Positions 5,209-5,461 of a stretch of DNA of 5,461 nucleotides are shown piece after piece. The translations under genes were made by a program, and so were the position numbers. A model generated the notes under the pieces. The model was not told the origin of the DNA and did no database searches. It saw only the letters and a list, made by a program, of their open reading frames with translations. Each line of letters starts with the position of its first letter. The first letter of the stretch is position 1. The DNA comes from JAEXNA01 sp050486105 (GTDB taxonomy: Bacteria > Vulcanimicrobiota > Xenobia > Xenobiales > JADMJV01), in the NCBI GenBank assembly GCA_050486105.1, contig JBJHCR010000402.1:1-5461 (forward strand). The letters are read 5' to 3'.

Positions 5209-5461
5209 TTAGTCGGGCATTTTCGGGATGAACGGTTTGTCTTCCCCTTCCGTACCGGGTTTTGATTCTTTGCCGAACGGCACGATATCGAGCTTTGGAG
5301 CTTGAGGGTCGTCCTTCAGGAAGTCTGGCAATTCAGGGACGAACGGAGAAGTGGAAGAGTCTGTGTCCTTTCGATCTCTGAGGAAGGCTGGCAAAAGTTC
5401 GTCATCCTCATCGAAAGAAGCAGGCTTGGCTGGTTGAGGGGGGCGAGGGGTGCGCTGCGAC
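5209..5461 (-). CDS. C-terminal fragment of a proline-rich, probably disordered protein (5' end beyond window)
   Basis: Seen: an open minus-strand frame from the window edge to TAA at 5211-5209, giving the last 83 residues. Proline is about 19% (16 of 83), with many D, E and K and few hydrophobics except in short repeated motifs: LPAFLRD (residues 23-29 of the fragment), LPDFLKD (44-50), PFVPELPD (39-46) and the terminal PFIPKMPD (76-83). An acidic patch DEDDE follows a basic Pro-rich stretch (RTPRPPQPAKP). I recognise no family. Such tails are usually linkers or docking segments carrying short peptide ligands. An internal TTG at 5394 could be called a start, but the same composition continues upstream of it to the edge, so a longer protein is more likely. 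That it is a real gene rests on the open frame, the periodic motifs and the lack of a competing plus-strand gene. Confidence is moderate. Confidence 0.6.
   Translation of the reverse strand, partial: SQRTPRPPQPAKPASFDEDDELLPAFLRDRKDTDSSTSPFVPELPDFLKDDPQAPKLDIVPFGKESKPGTEGEDKPFIPKMPD
5212..5346 (-). repeat. Two degenerate in-frame 24-bp repeats encoding PF(V/I)Px(L/M)PD
   Basis: Bases 5212-5235 and 5323-5346 align over 24 positions with 19 matches and lie in the same reading frame, 111 bp apart. They encode PFIPKMPD and PFVPELPD. This looks like internal duplication of a short peptide motif within the disordered tail. Confidence 0.5.

Overview
This is a compact bacterial segment: short gaps, ATGA/TTGA stop-start overlaps, several apparent TTG starts, and GC slightly above half by eye. 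Nothing in it fixes the taxon. Kinesin-light-chain-type TPRs, frequent TTG starts and an M67 peptidase would suit a Gram-negative, cyanobacteria-related or deltaproteobacteria-like lineage, but that is inference. I saw no mobile element, tRNA, rRNA or CRISPR, and no obvious rho-independent terminator.

Left part, plus strand: a tetratricopeptide-repeat protein whose reading frame stays open to the window edge, then a divergent PlsC-like acyltransferase. The acyltransferase tail overlaps the tail of a minus-strand gene by 28 bp.

Middle, minus strand (read right to left): a two-gene operon, a sugar-1-phosphate nucleotidyltransferase followed through an ATGA overlap by a NahK-like anomeric sugar kinase. 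Together they could turn a free sugar, plausibly an N-acetylhexosamine, into an NDP-sugar in two steps.

A 252-bp divergent intergenic region (3729-3980) holds short inverted and direct repeats and a perfect TTGACA hexamer. It probably carries the promoters of both flanking operons.

Right part, plus strand: a C-N hydrolase (nitrilase superfamily, with features recalling protein N-terminal amidases), then through a TTGA overlap a small JAMM/MPN+ metalloprotease (M67-like). This coupled amidase-isopeptidase pair is the least explained and most interesting unit. The window ends in the 3' part of a minus-strand gene encoding a proline-rich, acidic, probably disordered tail with repeated LPxFL(R/K)D and PF(V/I)Px(L/M)PD motifs.
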